From Nonomuraea jiangxiensis (GTDB taxonomy: Bacteria; Actinomycetota; Actinomycetes; Streptosporangiales; Streptosporangiaceae), in NCBI RefSeq assembly GCF_900099965.1, contig NZ_FNDJ01000005.1, positions 62,001 to 126,000 of the forward strand: a stretch of 64,000 nucleotides of DNA, read 5' to 3'. The notes below the pieces were generated by a model. That model had not been told where the DNA came from. It ran no database searches and saw only the letters and a list, made by a program, of their open reading frames with translations. Position 1 is the stretch's first letter. Each line of letters starts with the position of its first letter. Of this stretch, positions 16,283 to 25,311 are shown one piece after another. A program made the translations under genes and the position numbers.

Positions 16283-17212
16283 CTACGGCGTCCGCAGGCG
16301 GGCGGCCGTCCATGTCGCCACGTCCGCCACCAGGCCCGGGTCCACCGGACGGCGGTACTGCTCGCCGTAGGTGCGCTGAGTGGCCGGGCCGGGGTCGCGG
16401 CGGAGCAGGTGGGTGAGATCCGGAAAGCGACGCGTCTCGACCGGGCCGGGCACCAGCTCGGCGATAAGGTCGAGGTCGTCGGGATCGACCTGGACGTCCT
16501 TGTCTCCCGTGATCGCCAGCAAGGGCACCCGAACGTCGGCCAGGTCCTTCCTGGGATCGTAGGTGAGGAACTCGCGGTACGCCCGGGCGCCGATCCGCAT
16601 GCCGTACACGCGCGCCACGTCACCCGTGGTCGCCTTGACCTTGGCCACCATCCTCGCCGCCAGATCCCGCATCGTCCGGCGCCCCATCAGCAGCACCATG
16701 AGCCGCATGACCCAAGGCAGCCCGATCTCGTCCTGCCGGGCGGCCCACCACAGGAGCGTCTCTTCGCCGGTCTTGGCATGCCCGCACAGCATGACGACGG
16801 CCCTGGCGCCTTCGCGGGCGCCCAGGGCGGCGGCGTGCAGCGCCCCCTCGCTGTAGCCGATCGCGCCGGCGACGCTGACGTCAGGACGCTCCGCCAGTTG
16901 CCGGAGGGCCGCCGCGGCATCCTGCCGGTGCTGGTAGAAGGCCGTCGCCCGCCAATCTCCCGGCGTCGCCCCCACGCCGCGGCGATCGTACCGGTACGTC
17001 GCCACCCCCTGCGCGGCCAGCGCCGCCGCCAGCGCCCGGCCCAGCTCGACCCGCCCCTTGCCGGCGTTGCCCTCCCGGTCAAGGTTGCCCGGAAGGAGCA
17101 GGAGCACAGCCGGGTACGGGCCCTGGACCCCGGGCAACGTCATCGTGCCGGACAGGCGCAGCCCGTCATCGGCCGTCATCGTCTGATCGAACTCTCGAAG
17201 TGTTGCTTCCAT
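16283..17212 (-). CDS. Alpha/beta hydrolase (dienelactone/acyl-esterase type)
   Basis: 309 aa. Core fold with VLLLLPGNLDREG (oxyanion loop), nucleophile GYSEGALHA, acid ITGDKDVQVDPDD and catalytic His in PDLTHLLRRD, in order. No signal peptide, so cytoplasmic. The ATG 17210-17212 has GAGGAG at suitable spacing; ATG 17219-17221 abuts the ribosome-binding site and is less likely. It is divergent from a winged-helix regulator with an ATGTTC-type dyad between them, suggesting regulated expression. The substrate is unknown. Confidence 0.85.
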   Translation of the reverse strand: MEATLREFDQTMTADDGLRLSGTMTLPGVQGPYPAVLLLLPGNLDREGNAGKGRVELGRALAAALAAQGVATYRYDRRGVGATPGDWRATAFYQHRQDAAAALRQLAERPDVSVAGAIGYSEGALHAAALGAREGARAVVMLCGHAKTGEETLLWWAARQDEIGLPWVMRLMVLLMGRRTMRDLAARMVAKVKATTGDVARVYGMRIGARAYREFLTYDPRKDLADVRVPLLAITGDKDVQVDPDDLDLIAELVPGPVETRRFPDLTHLLRRDPGPATQRTYGEQYRRPVDPGLVADVATWTAARLRTP

Positions 17213-17282
17213 CGCGCACATCTCCTCACCGCGAAGTCGCGACATGTCGTGTCTCTGCGCCCTGAACGGTAGCAAGCGGAGA

Positions 17283-17309
17283 TAATGTTCGCAATGTTTG
17301 AGAACATTA
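17283..17309. promoter_or_regulatory. Dyad operator between hydrolase and winged-helix regulator
   Basis: Perfect inverted repeat TAATGTTC-N11-GAACATTA, with a second, nested dyad AATGTT-N4-AACATT at 17293-17308. It sits in the divergent promoter region. The ATGTTC half-site is the same as in the ArsR operators at 5901-5947. Confidence 0.6.
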
Positions 17310-17333
17310 GCGTTAGCGTGGAATGATGGGCCG

Positions 17334-17900
17334 GTGGACGCGTTGGAACTGTTCGCCCATCCCGTGCGGCTGCGCATCGTGCATGCCATGGCCGGCAACC
17401 AAATCTTCACGACCTCGCGGCTCTGCGAGCTGATCCCGGACGTCTCCAAGGCCACGGTCTATCGGCACGTCGGCGTGCTGGCCGACGCGGGCGTGCTCGA
17501 GGTGGAGGGCGAGGAGCGGGTACGCGGCGCCGTAGAGCGTCGTTACCGCCTGCGCAGGGACCGCGCGACGGTGGACGCCGAGATGGTCGCGTCCCTGTCC
17601 CCCGAGGACCATCGCCGCGTGTTCGCCGCGGCCATCGCCACCCTGCTCGCCGAGTTCAACGCCTACCTCGACCGCGACCACGCCGACCCGGTCGCCGACG
17701 CCGTGGGCTACCGGCAGCACGCGCTCTGGCTCAGCCAGGACGAACGCGACGACCTCATAGCCGGGCTCCGCGCCGCCATCCTTCCCCACCTGGGCCACGA
17801 ACCCGCGCCGCACCGCAGGCGCCACCTCCTCAGCCCCATCCTGTTCCCCAACGAGGACGCGAAGGACTCCGGACCGGTCACGGGCGAATCCGGCGGGTGA
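17334..17900 (+). CDS. Winged-helix (ArsR-like) transcriptional regulator
   Basis: 188 aa. The N-terminal winged helix is LELFAHPVRLRIVHAMAG then LCELIPDVSKATVYRHVGVL, followed by a helical domain (HRRVFAAAIATLLAEFNAYL) seen in HTH_20-type regulators with a dimerisation tail. Start GTG 17334 is preferred because the conserved domain begins immediately there and AATGAT lies 6 nt upstream. TTG 17298 would give 12 extra residues but starts inside the operator. It probably represses itself and the divergent hydrolase. Confidence 0.8.
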   Translation: MDALELFAHPVRLRIVHAMAGNQIFTTSRLCELIPDVSKATVYRHVGVLADAGVLEVEGEERVRGAVERRYRLRRDRATVDAEMVASLSPEDHRRVFAAAIATLLAEFNAYLDRDHADPVADAVGYRQHALWLSQDERDDLIAGLRAAILPHLGHEPAPHRRRHLLSPILFPNEDAKDSGPVTGESGG

Positions 17901-18083
17901 TGGACGGGCCGGCGACCTCGACTCCGGCCAGCGCGTCGCGGCAGATCTCGGCCGGCTCGGTCGGGCCTGTGGCCGGGCTCATCGGAGCCCTTGTAGGGGT
18001 TGCTGTGGGTGGCTGCTCTTGAAGGTCAGCTATCGTGCTGCGTAGCCGCCGTCCGACGGCTTGTCTTCCGGGGTGGTTAAGGC

Positions 18084-21000
18084 GTGGCAATCCCGATCCT
18101 GGCTCATGAGCGCGCGCTCCGGATCGAGGTCCTCGGTCCGTTGCGGGTCTGGCGGGACGGCGTCGAGCTGGATACCGGCCCACGGCAACAGGCCTTCCTG
18201 TTCGCGCTGCTGCTGGCCCACGCCGGCCGGCCCGTCAGCACGAACCAGTTGATCGACCTCATCTGGGAAGACGACGTGCCGGCCAGCGCGCTCAACATCG
18301 TCCAGAAATACGTGGGCGCGCTCCGCCGGCTCCTCCAACCCTCACTGCCGGCGCGGGAGAGCGGGTCCTATCTGCAGCGCCGGGGGAACAGCTACGTGTT
18401 CGTGGCCGAGTCCGAGACCCTTGATCTCGTCCGGTTCCGCCGCCAGGTGAGGGCGGCCGGGGCCGCTGTGGCCGAGCGGCGGCAGACGGCCGCGCTCGCC
18501 TGCTACGTCGACGCCCTCGGGCTGTGGCGCGGGTCCACGGCCGAGGGTTGGAATCACGGGGCCGCCGCCATGTCGACGTTCGTCGCGCTCGACCACGAGT
18601 TCTTCGACGCCTGCACCGCGGCGGCCGAGCTCGCGATCTCGCTGGGCCGGCCGGAGCGCGTACTCCAGCCCCTGCGCCTCGCCGCGTCGTTGGCCCCCCT
18701 GCACGAGCCGGTCCAGGCCGCCCTCGTCACGGTCCTGGCGACTGCCGGACACCAGGCCGAGGCGTCGTCCACCTACCTGCGGGTCCGCGAACGGCTGGTT
18801 GAGGAACGCGGCATCGACCCCGGTGAGGCGCTACGGGCCGCTCACCAGCGGGTGCTGGGTTCCAGCGTCCCGCCACCGCAGGCCGCCGCCGACCCGGTTG
18901 ACGCCGGGCAGCCACCGCTGGCGGCCGCCGGGCTGGTCGGCCGGGTCGAGGAGCTCGCTGCGGTGTGGCAGGCGGTGGAGTCCGCTCTGGCCGGCCGTAC
19001 CGGGCTCGTCCTGGTGGAGGGCGAGCCCGGAGTCGGCAAGACGCGGCTGGTCGAAGAAGTGACCGAGGCGGCCCACGGGCGAGGCGCACACGTCGTGTGG
19101 GGCAACTGCCTGGAGGACGCCGGCGCACCGTCGATGTGGCCGTGGGTGCAGGCCATCGGCACGGTCCTGGACGCCCTGGCGCCGGCGTCGCGTGAGAAGT
19201 GGCTGGCCAGCGAGCTCGGCTACCTCATCGAGTCGGACGAGCGGGCCCCGGCCGAGCCGGAGCAAGCCGACGCCGGAGGCCAATTCCGCCTGTTCGAACG
19301 GGTCGTCGCGCTGCTCCGCGAGGTCTCCGCCGCGCGGCCGGTCGTGCTCGTCATCGAGTCTCCAGTGGGCCGACGTCGCTTCGATGCAGCTGTTCGGTCA
19401 CCTGGCCGTCCGGCTGCCGAGCCGCGTCGCGATCATCGGCACGCTCCGCGACCGCGCCCCCACGCCGGGGACGGAGTTGTCCCGGCTGCTCGCGGTGACC
19501 AGCCGGGTGTCCGGTCATCGCCGCATACGCCTCGCCCCGCTGGGACCGGCAGAAGTCGCCGAACTCGTCCGCCGCGAGGCCGGCCGCGACCTCGGGGACG
19601 GCGTCGTGCGCAGCATCCACGCGCGTACGGCCGGTAACCCGTTCTTCGTCCGAGAGCTGTCCCGGCTGCTCGCCGCGGCGGGCGACATCAGCAGGGACAC
19701 GGCCGTGCCGTCGACCGTGCGGGACGTCGTGCGCGACCGCGTCTCGCACCTCGACGACGAGGCGCACGACCTGCTCCAGGCCGCGGCTCTCATCGGCCGC
19801 GACGTTGACCTCGGCCTGCTCGCCCGCGTTGCCGGGCTCGACACCCAGACCTGTCTCGACCGGCTGGAGCCTGTCGACCGCCTCGGCCTGCTCGGGCCGA
19901 CTCCCGGGAACCCGTTCTCGCTGCGTTTCACACATGACCTGGTCCGCGAGTCGGTCGCTACGGCCACGTCACCGCACCGGATGGTCCGGCTGCATCTCCG
20001 CGTGGCGGACGCGCTGGAAGCCACCGAAAGCGGCGTCGAGTCCGTCGCCGAGCGCGTCGCCCACCATCTCTGGGCCGCCGGCCCCCTCGCGGACCCGTCC
20101 CGGACCGCGAGCGCGCTCATCGGTGCCGGTCGCCGGGCGGCCGCCAAATCCGCTCTCGAAGCGGCCGAGCAGCACCTCCGGTCGGCGACGCAGGTGGCCC
20201 GCTCGGCGGGTCTTGCCGAGCTCGAACTGTCGGCGCTGTCACAGCTCACCGCTGTCATCGCCATGGGGCCCGGATACGTCGGCTCCGCGACCGACCTCCT
20301 CGAACGCGCCGAGCATCTGGCCCGCGAACTCGGCCGCGAGGAGGAGGCCGTCAACTTCCTGCTGTCTCGCCTGGCGGCCTACTGCCAGGGTATGCGGCTC
20401 GACCGCGCCAAACGGTTGGCGCGGCAGTTTCTCGAACGGACCGAGGCGTCGGCCGATCCGGTCCTACGCGCCTACGGCCTGCACGCGTGGGCCATCTACC
20501 AGTGGGCCATCGGCGAGATCGGCAGCGCGTTCGAGTACCAGAGGCGGTCGGACCGCACGCTGCTCGAAGACATCGCCGGCTACAGCGGGGTTCCGCTGCG
20601 ACGCGATCTCCACCTGATCGCGGCCGGGATGCACGCGGAGATCTCCGCGCTGCACGGAGACCTCGACGCGGCCAGGCCGGTGCTCGACACGTTGGAGGCC
20701 GCCGGTTCCGACCCGTACGCGATCACGCTGTGGGCGACGTTCGCCTCGGTGATCGCGGCGCTCGCCGGCGACCCCGCCTGGGCGCTGCGCGCCACCGAAC
20801 GAGGCATCGCCGAGGACCCCGGATTCTCCTTCGCCTTCTTCGGTGAGCACCTCCGCATAATCCGGTGCTGGGCGCGCGCCGTGACGGGCCTCGACCCGGC
20901 CGGAGCCGCGGCCGAGGCCGAAACGCTGCTGACGGCGATGCTGCTCGGCCCGCCGCTCACCGGCCTCGCCACCTGGTACGGCCTTATCAGCGAGATGTGG

Positions 21001-21258
21001 CTCGCCGCCGGCAGGCCGGACGCCGCCGCCGTCGCCCTCGACCACGCCGACCGGGTCGTCGAGACCTACGGCGAGCGCTACGCCGAGGGGTTGTTGTTCC
21101 TGCTGCGGGCCCGGTTGCTGATGGCCGGAGGCGCCCGCGTCGAGGTGGCCCGGGCAGCCGCCGAGCGGGCACGTGCGTTGTCCGCCGAGCGGGGAGCTCA
21201 CCTGTTCACCCGCCGGGCGGAGCAACTGGTGCGAGAGCTGGGCGGACCTGTTCCGTGA
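18084..21258 (+). pseudogene. AfsR/SARP-type ATPase regulator, frameshifted at Walker B
   Basis: About 1,050 codons in two frames. First part (GTG 18084): winged-helix OmpR-like DNA-binding domain (RIEVLGPLRVWRDG), BTAD helical domain (ending VRERLVEERGIDPGEALR), then an AAA/NACHT-like ATPase with Walker A EGEPGVGKTRLVEE. At 19356-19362 the expected Asp/Glu-Asp-Leu-Gln-Trp-Ala-Asp motif reads GAG-T-CTC: two bases are missing. The first frame continues only as shadow to a stop at 19637. The rest of the ATPase (LQWADVASMQLFGHLAVRLP) and a long TPR-like region resume in another frame and end at 21258. The 517-aa first product could still bind DNA. It could also be a sequencing error, as everything else is intact. 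Confidence 0.85.
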
Positions 21259-21363
21259 GCTGACGCCGCGCGTCACGCGTCGAGATCGGCGCAGGCCGTG
21301 AGCTTGTTCCGTCCCTGCGAGTGATCCTCGCCTGCGATCCGGTGTGCGATCCTGTGGTGGCCT

Positions 21364-23322
21364 TCACCCCCGCTGGCGGCGCCGGAGGGCAAGGACCATG
21401 AACACCGCTCCGCCGCCGAACAGCAGCACGACGAGCGGCACACCGGCCCACACGAGCGGACCCGCGTCCGCCACCAGCGCCCACGGGCCAGGCGGACGCT
21501 CGGCCGGTGGGCCGGGCCCGCGCTCGGGCTCCCGGGAGGAAGCCCCTGCCGACGGCTCCGGCTCTGGAGCGGAGTCGGGGACCCCGCTCTGCTGTGCCCC
21601 CGGCGACGACGACTCGCCGCCGAAGATCACCCTGGGCCGGACACCGCCCACATAGGCCGGCCCGGGCTCGCGCTCGCCGGCCACGGAGACCTCCAGCGTC
21701 ACCGTTACGGCAGGAAGGGGGCCGTTGTCACGTTCGTAGAAGCCGTTCTGCACCGCGATGTAATACCAGCCGGCGACACTCTGCGTCCGCGCGCCGAGGG
21801 ACTGCCGGTTCTGATATCTGATCGGCGCCGTGGTGACCGCGTCACGGTCGTTCGGCAGCTTCAGCGGGCGGCCGTCGTAGACGCCATGGAGGAACGCCTG
21901 CCGGTTGCGCCGCTGAGTGTACATGTGCGCGCCGACGTTGCTGCCGCCGTCAATGTCTCCGGAGAACCGGACCCGCCAGGCCAGTCCCTGGCCCCAGTCA
22001 AGCCATATCCGGTAGAACACGAATTCGCCGTACTGGATCGTGTCGGTGTAGGTCCCCGAGCCTTCCAGCGTCGTTGCGCCGCCGAACGACCCTCCACCGA
22101 CGACCGGCCGAGGTGGTCCGGCCGGCTCCGTGAAGGGGATCTCCGTCCGGGTCGGCGGCGGGCCAGGATCCGCGACCGGCGGTTCCAGGCCGATCAGCAG
22201 CTCCAGCGCGGCGCTCCCGTCCGCCTGGAGCCTTTCGTCGCGCTCGACGCGGGCCACGAACCGGCCGGGACGCCGGCACGGATCGTCCCGCCGATCCTCG
22301 GCCGTGGGCACGGCCAGGCCCAGCACCACCGATGCCGCGGGATTCTGGTCGCTCTTGACGTCAGTGCGCCACACGCATCTGGAGCCGTCCGCGGCGTAGA
22401 GATCCACGCGCTCCACCTCTGACCCATGGAACGGCGGGAAGACGTATGAAGCGGTCAGGTAGAGCGTATGACCGGCAGGGACGTCGACCGCGTAATACTT
22501 CGCCTCGCCGCCGTCGATCTGGTCAAGGTAGGAGCCCGGCCGCAGCACGGCCGCCGTACGCGGGTCGGCGCCACCCTCGACAGGAACCCCCGCGGGCTCG
22601 TAGCCGCGCAGCGCCCGCTGGGTGACCCGGTTGAGCGCGCGGCCCAGGTCGTCGGCGTCCGGAGCGTCGCTGTAGGTGCCGCCGGTGGCCTGGGCGACGC
22701 AGGTCAGCTGCCGCTTGGTCTTACCGTCCACGTCGAAGCCGACGGTGTGCACACGCAGGTCCACACCCTGCCGGGCGAGCTCTTTCGCCACGTCGCAGGG
22801 TTCCGGCGGCGCACAGGTGTCCTCTCCGTCGGAGATCAGCACGATGGAGCGGGGCCCTTCCTCCGGAAGCGCTTCCGCCGCGACCCGCAGCGACCTGCCG
22901 ATCGGCGTGTAGCCGGACGGCCTGACTCGCTGTGCGGCCCGCGCGATGGCCTGCGGATCGGCGCCTATCTCCTCGACCACCCGAACGTCCTGGCAACCGC
23001 GTGCCTTCTCGGCCGCCGAACCGCCCGTCCCCGTGCCGTACACCGTCAGGCCGAGCCGCGCCCCCTGCGGCGCCTGGCGCGCCAAGAGGCCGACCGCCCT
23101 TTTCGCGGCCCGCATCTTGTCGCCGCCACCCGGCGCGGCGGCCGTCATCGAGCCCGACGCGTCCAGCACCAGCATCACCGGAGCCAGTTCCGGCGCCCGC
23201 AGCCCCCGCTCGGCGACACCCGCGGGTCCGGTCAGCCCCGCCACCGCCACGCCTGGCAAGGACACACCGGTCGCGAGCGCGATGATGACCGCCAGCTTTC
23301 CGGCGATCGCTCTTGTTGCCAT
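21364..23322 (-). CDS. Secreted, membrane-anchored VWA-domain protein
   Basis: 652 aa. A signal peptide (MATRAIAGKLAVIIALATGV...) precedes a von Willebrand factor A domain with an intact MIDAS (LVLDASGSMTAA, then GYTPIGRSLRVA and LISDGEDTC), two beta-rich extracellular regions, a Pro/Glu/Ser-rich linker and a C-terminal membrane helix (VPLVVLLFGGGAVFMVLAL) with an RRRQRG tail. So it faces outward, tethered at its C-terminus, and binds a ligand through a divalent metal. ATG 23320-23322 has GGTGG upstream. Divergent from an MFS pump across twin AGGGTTAACCCT-like palindromes. The ligand is unknown. Confidence 0.85.
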   Translation of the reverse strand: MATRAIAGKLAVIIALATGVSLPGVAVAGLTGPAGVAERGLRAPELAPVMLVLDASGSMTAAAPGGGDKMRAAKRAVGLLARQAPQGARLGLTVYGTGTGGSAAEKARGCQDVRVVEEIGADPQAIARAAQRVRPSGYTPIGRSLRVAAEALPEEGPRSIVLISDGEDTCAPPEPCDVAKELARQGVDLRVHTVGFDVDGKTKRQLTCVAQATGGTYSDAPDADDLGRALNRVTQRALRGYEPAGVPVEGGADPRTAAVLRPGSYLDQIDGGEAKYYAVDVPAGHTLYLTASYVFPPFHGSEVERVDLYAADGSRCVWRTDVKSDQNPAASVVLGLAVPTAEDRRDDPCRRPGRFVARVERDERLQADGSAALELLIGLEPPVADPGPPPTRTEIPFTEPAGPPRPVVGGGSFGGATTLEGSGTYTDTIQYGEFVFYRIWLDWGQGLAWRVRFSGDIDGGSNVGAHMYTQRRNRQAFLHGVYDGRPLKLPNDRDAVTTAPIRYQNRQSLGARTQSVAGWYYIAVQNGFYERDNGPLPAVTVTLEVSVAGEREPGPAYVGGVRPRVIFGGESSSPGAQQSGVPDSAPEPEPSAGASSREPERGPGPPAERPPGPWALVADAGPLVWAGVPLVVLLFGGGAVFMVLALRRRQRG

Positions 23323-23375
23323 TTCCACCACCAATAGAGACGAACCCGACCCATCCTCGTGATCGGCCGACGCGC

Positions 23376-23433
23376 CCACCAGAGGGTTAACCCTGCAACC
23401 ACGACCCCAGGACCAGGGATAACCCTCTGGTGG
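23376..23433. promoter_or_regulatory. Twin palindromes / 14-bp inverted repeat in VWA-MFS intergenic
   Basis: AGGGTTAACCCT (23383-23394, perfect palindrome) and AGGGATAACCCT (23415-23426) lie 32 bp apart, about three helical turns. They form the inner part of a perfect 14-bp inverted repeat (arms 23376-23389 and 23420-23433). This looks like two operator sites for one dimeric regulator at a divergent promoter. Confidence 0.6.
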
Positions 23434-23549
23434 CCGGGTCTCGTCGCTTCCGATAATCGATCACGTACGCCGCCGGACAGGAGAGGAGGGTTCGACATGG
23501 TGAAGGACGGCTGGAGCTGGGGCTGATCACATCCCCGTGTGTCTGAGGA

Positions 23550-23604
23550 GGGCCGCTGATCGGCGGCCCACGACCGTACCGCGGCCCGCCTCGGCGGGCC
23601 GCGG
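23550..23604. other. Two consecutive strong hairpins upstream of MFS gene
   Basis: GGGCCGC-N6-GCGGCCC (23550-23569) is followed by an 11-12 bp stem CCGCGGCCCGCC/GGCGGGCCGCGG closing a tiny loop (23579-23604). They end 23 bp before the MFS start. They could act as an attenuator or 5'-UTR structure, or simply be a GC-rich terminator for upstream transcription; no T-tract follows. Confidence 0.45.
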
Positions 23605-23627
23605 CCTGCCGGTAGTTCGGGGGCTCG

Positions 23628-24839
23628 ATGAGCGTGACGTTCCGCCAGGTGTTCGCGTCCGGCGAGTACCGGGCCCTCTGGTCGGCCACCGCGCTCTCCG
23701 ATGTCGGCGACCAGCTCGCCCGCGTCGCCGTGTCGGTGATCGCCTATGAGACGACCTCGTCGGTCGCGCTGACCGCCGCGACGTACGCGCTGACCTTCGT
23801 ACCGGCCCTTCTCGGCGGGCCGTTGCTCGGCGGGGTGGCCGATCGGCTGCCGCGTCGCGAGGTCATGTTCGCCTGCGACCTGGCCCGTGCGGGCCTCGTC
23901 GCGCTGATGGCGGCACCCGGGATCCCGCTCGCGGTGATCTGTGTGCTGTTGTTCGCGGTCCACCTGCTGGAGGCCCCGGTCCGGGCGTCCTACAGCGCCG
24001 TGCTGCCGCACATCCTGGACGGCGGCCGCTACGTCACCGGTCTGTCGGCGATCCAGCTCGCCTCCCAGTCGGCGCGGTTGCTCGGCTTCACTCTCGGCGG
24101 CGTCGCCGTCGCCACGATCCAGCCCTCAGGGGCCCTGCTGCTGGACGCCGCCACCTTCCTCGCGGCGGCCCTGATCGTCCGTCTCGGCCTCGCCGCCAGA
24201 CCCGCGCCCGAAGGACTCTCCGGCGACTCGCCGCTGCGGTCGATCGCGGCGGCTGTACGGGTCGTCACGGCCGATCCGCGGCTCCGCCTGCTGGCCGCTT
24301 CGGCCTGGCTGGCCGGCTTCTACGCCGTCCCCACCGCGCTGGCGGTGCCGTACGCCGGCGACCTCGGGGTGGGCAGCGGGGCGACCGGGCTGCTGATGGC
24401 CGCGGGGCCCGCCGGTGCGGTGGCCGGTGTGCTGGTGCTCGGCAGGTGGGTATCGCCCGCCGCACGGCAGGCGCTGCTCGGCCCGCTCGCGGTCGCGACG
24501 AGCCTGCCCCTGACCGCGATGGCGCTGCGGCCCGGACTGGTGGTGACCCTGCTCCTGTGGGTGATGGCGGGTGCGCTCTCGGCCTACCAGGTGATCGCCA
24601 ACGCGGAGTTCGTCCGCGGCGTCCCTGACGAGCGGCGCGGGCAGGCGGTGGGCCTGGTGGGCTCGGTGCTGGTCGCGGTGCAGGGGATAGGCATCGCGGT
24701 GGCAGGGGCGGTGGCGGAGCTCACCGGCACCGCCACGGCCATCGCGCTCTCCGGGGCGGCCGGCGTCGCCGCCGCGCTGCCGATCGCGATCGGCTGGCAC
24801 ACCGCCGGCCGGTCCCCGGCCAAGTCCGGCGCAGGATGA
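23628..24839 (+). CDS. MFS transporter
   Basis: 403 aa, about eleven to twelve hydrophobic helices. The loop motif GGVADRLPRREVMFACDLAR after helix 2 is that of MFS_3/enterobactin-exporter-like pumps, and LGFTLGGVAVATI and FVRGVPDERRGQAVGLVGS are also typical. ATG 23628 with a G-run upstream. The 5' region contains two strong hairpins and, further up, a pair of palindromes shared with the divergent VWA gene. Export of a siderophore or drug is plausible from the subfamily, not proven. Confidence 0.85.
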   Translation: MSVTFRQVFASGEYRALWSATALSDVGDQLARVAVSVIAYETTSSVALTAATYALTFVPALLGGPLLGGVADRLPRREVMFACDLARAGLVALMAAPGIPLAVICVLLFAVHLLEAPVRASYSAVLPHILDGGRYVTGLSAIQLASQSARLLGFTLGGVAVATIQPSGALLLDAATFLAAALIVRLGLAARPAPEGLSGDSPLRSIAAAVRVVTADPRLRLLAASAWLAGFYAVPTALAVPYAGDLGVGSGATGLLMAAGPAGAVAGVLVLGRWVSPAARQALLGPLAVATSLPLTAMALRPGLVVTLLLWVMAGALSAYQVIANAEFVRGVPDERRGQAVGLVGSVLVAVQGIGIAVAGAVAELTGTATAIALSGAAGVAAALPIAIGWHTAGRSPAKSGAG

Positions 24840-25275
24840 CGGTGAACTCCGCCGGTGCGGCCGTCAGCCGGTAGGCCGGGAGGGTGTCGGGGCCGTGCTG
24901 GGCGAGGTCCAGGTTGACGAATTTCACCCAGATCTGCCGGCGTGCGCCGGTGTTCGCGCACTGGGTCGCCCGAGTGCGCCAGCCGGCCATGTTCATCAGG
25001 TTGTTGGTCTCCAGGATCATCGTCGACCTGACGGCGCGCCGGCCAGCAGCGCAGACGAGCAATGGAGCAGAAACACTGTAGACGTGACGGAACGGTGCAG
25101 GCAGCGTGTTCACCGCACTCGACACGCGCCTGTCACCGTCGGCCCTGGCGGGCTCACCCCACCGCGGCGCGCCTTGTTCTCGGCGATGATGTGCACGCGG
25201 TCCGCCCCCGCCGAAGTGACGACAGCCGTATAAGCGAGCCCATCAGTCCCAGTCCGGGACCCCACATAGCCGTCA
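24840..25275. other. 435-bp gap, possible gene remnant
   Basis: No gene with a credible start and end. On the minus strand, about 24850-25020, a frame reading GWRTRATQCANTGARRQIWV and onwards has protein-like composition but runs into antisense of the MFS gene without a stop; it may be a relic. I do not recognise it. Confidence 0.3.
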
Positions 25276-25311
25276 TTGCATTTCGCACAATATCGGTGTT
25301 TATATGAACAC
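25276..25311 (+). promoter_or_regulatory. deoR promoter with operator over -10
   Basis: TTGCAT (25276-25281), 18-bp spacer, TTATAT (25300-25305), then 6 nt to the ATG: a leaderless promoter. The dyad GTGTT-N6-AACAC (25296-25311) covers the -10 and start point, fitting autorepression by the DeoR protein. Confidence 0.6.

Noticed and set aside
24721..25125. Minus-strand frame of 134 codons
   Set aside because: Its C-terminal third is antisense to the MFS gene and no start signal is present; kept only as a possible relic.
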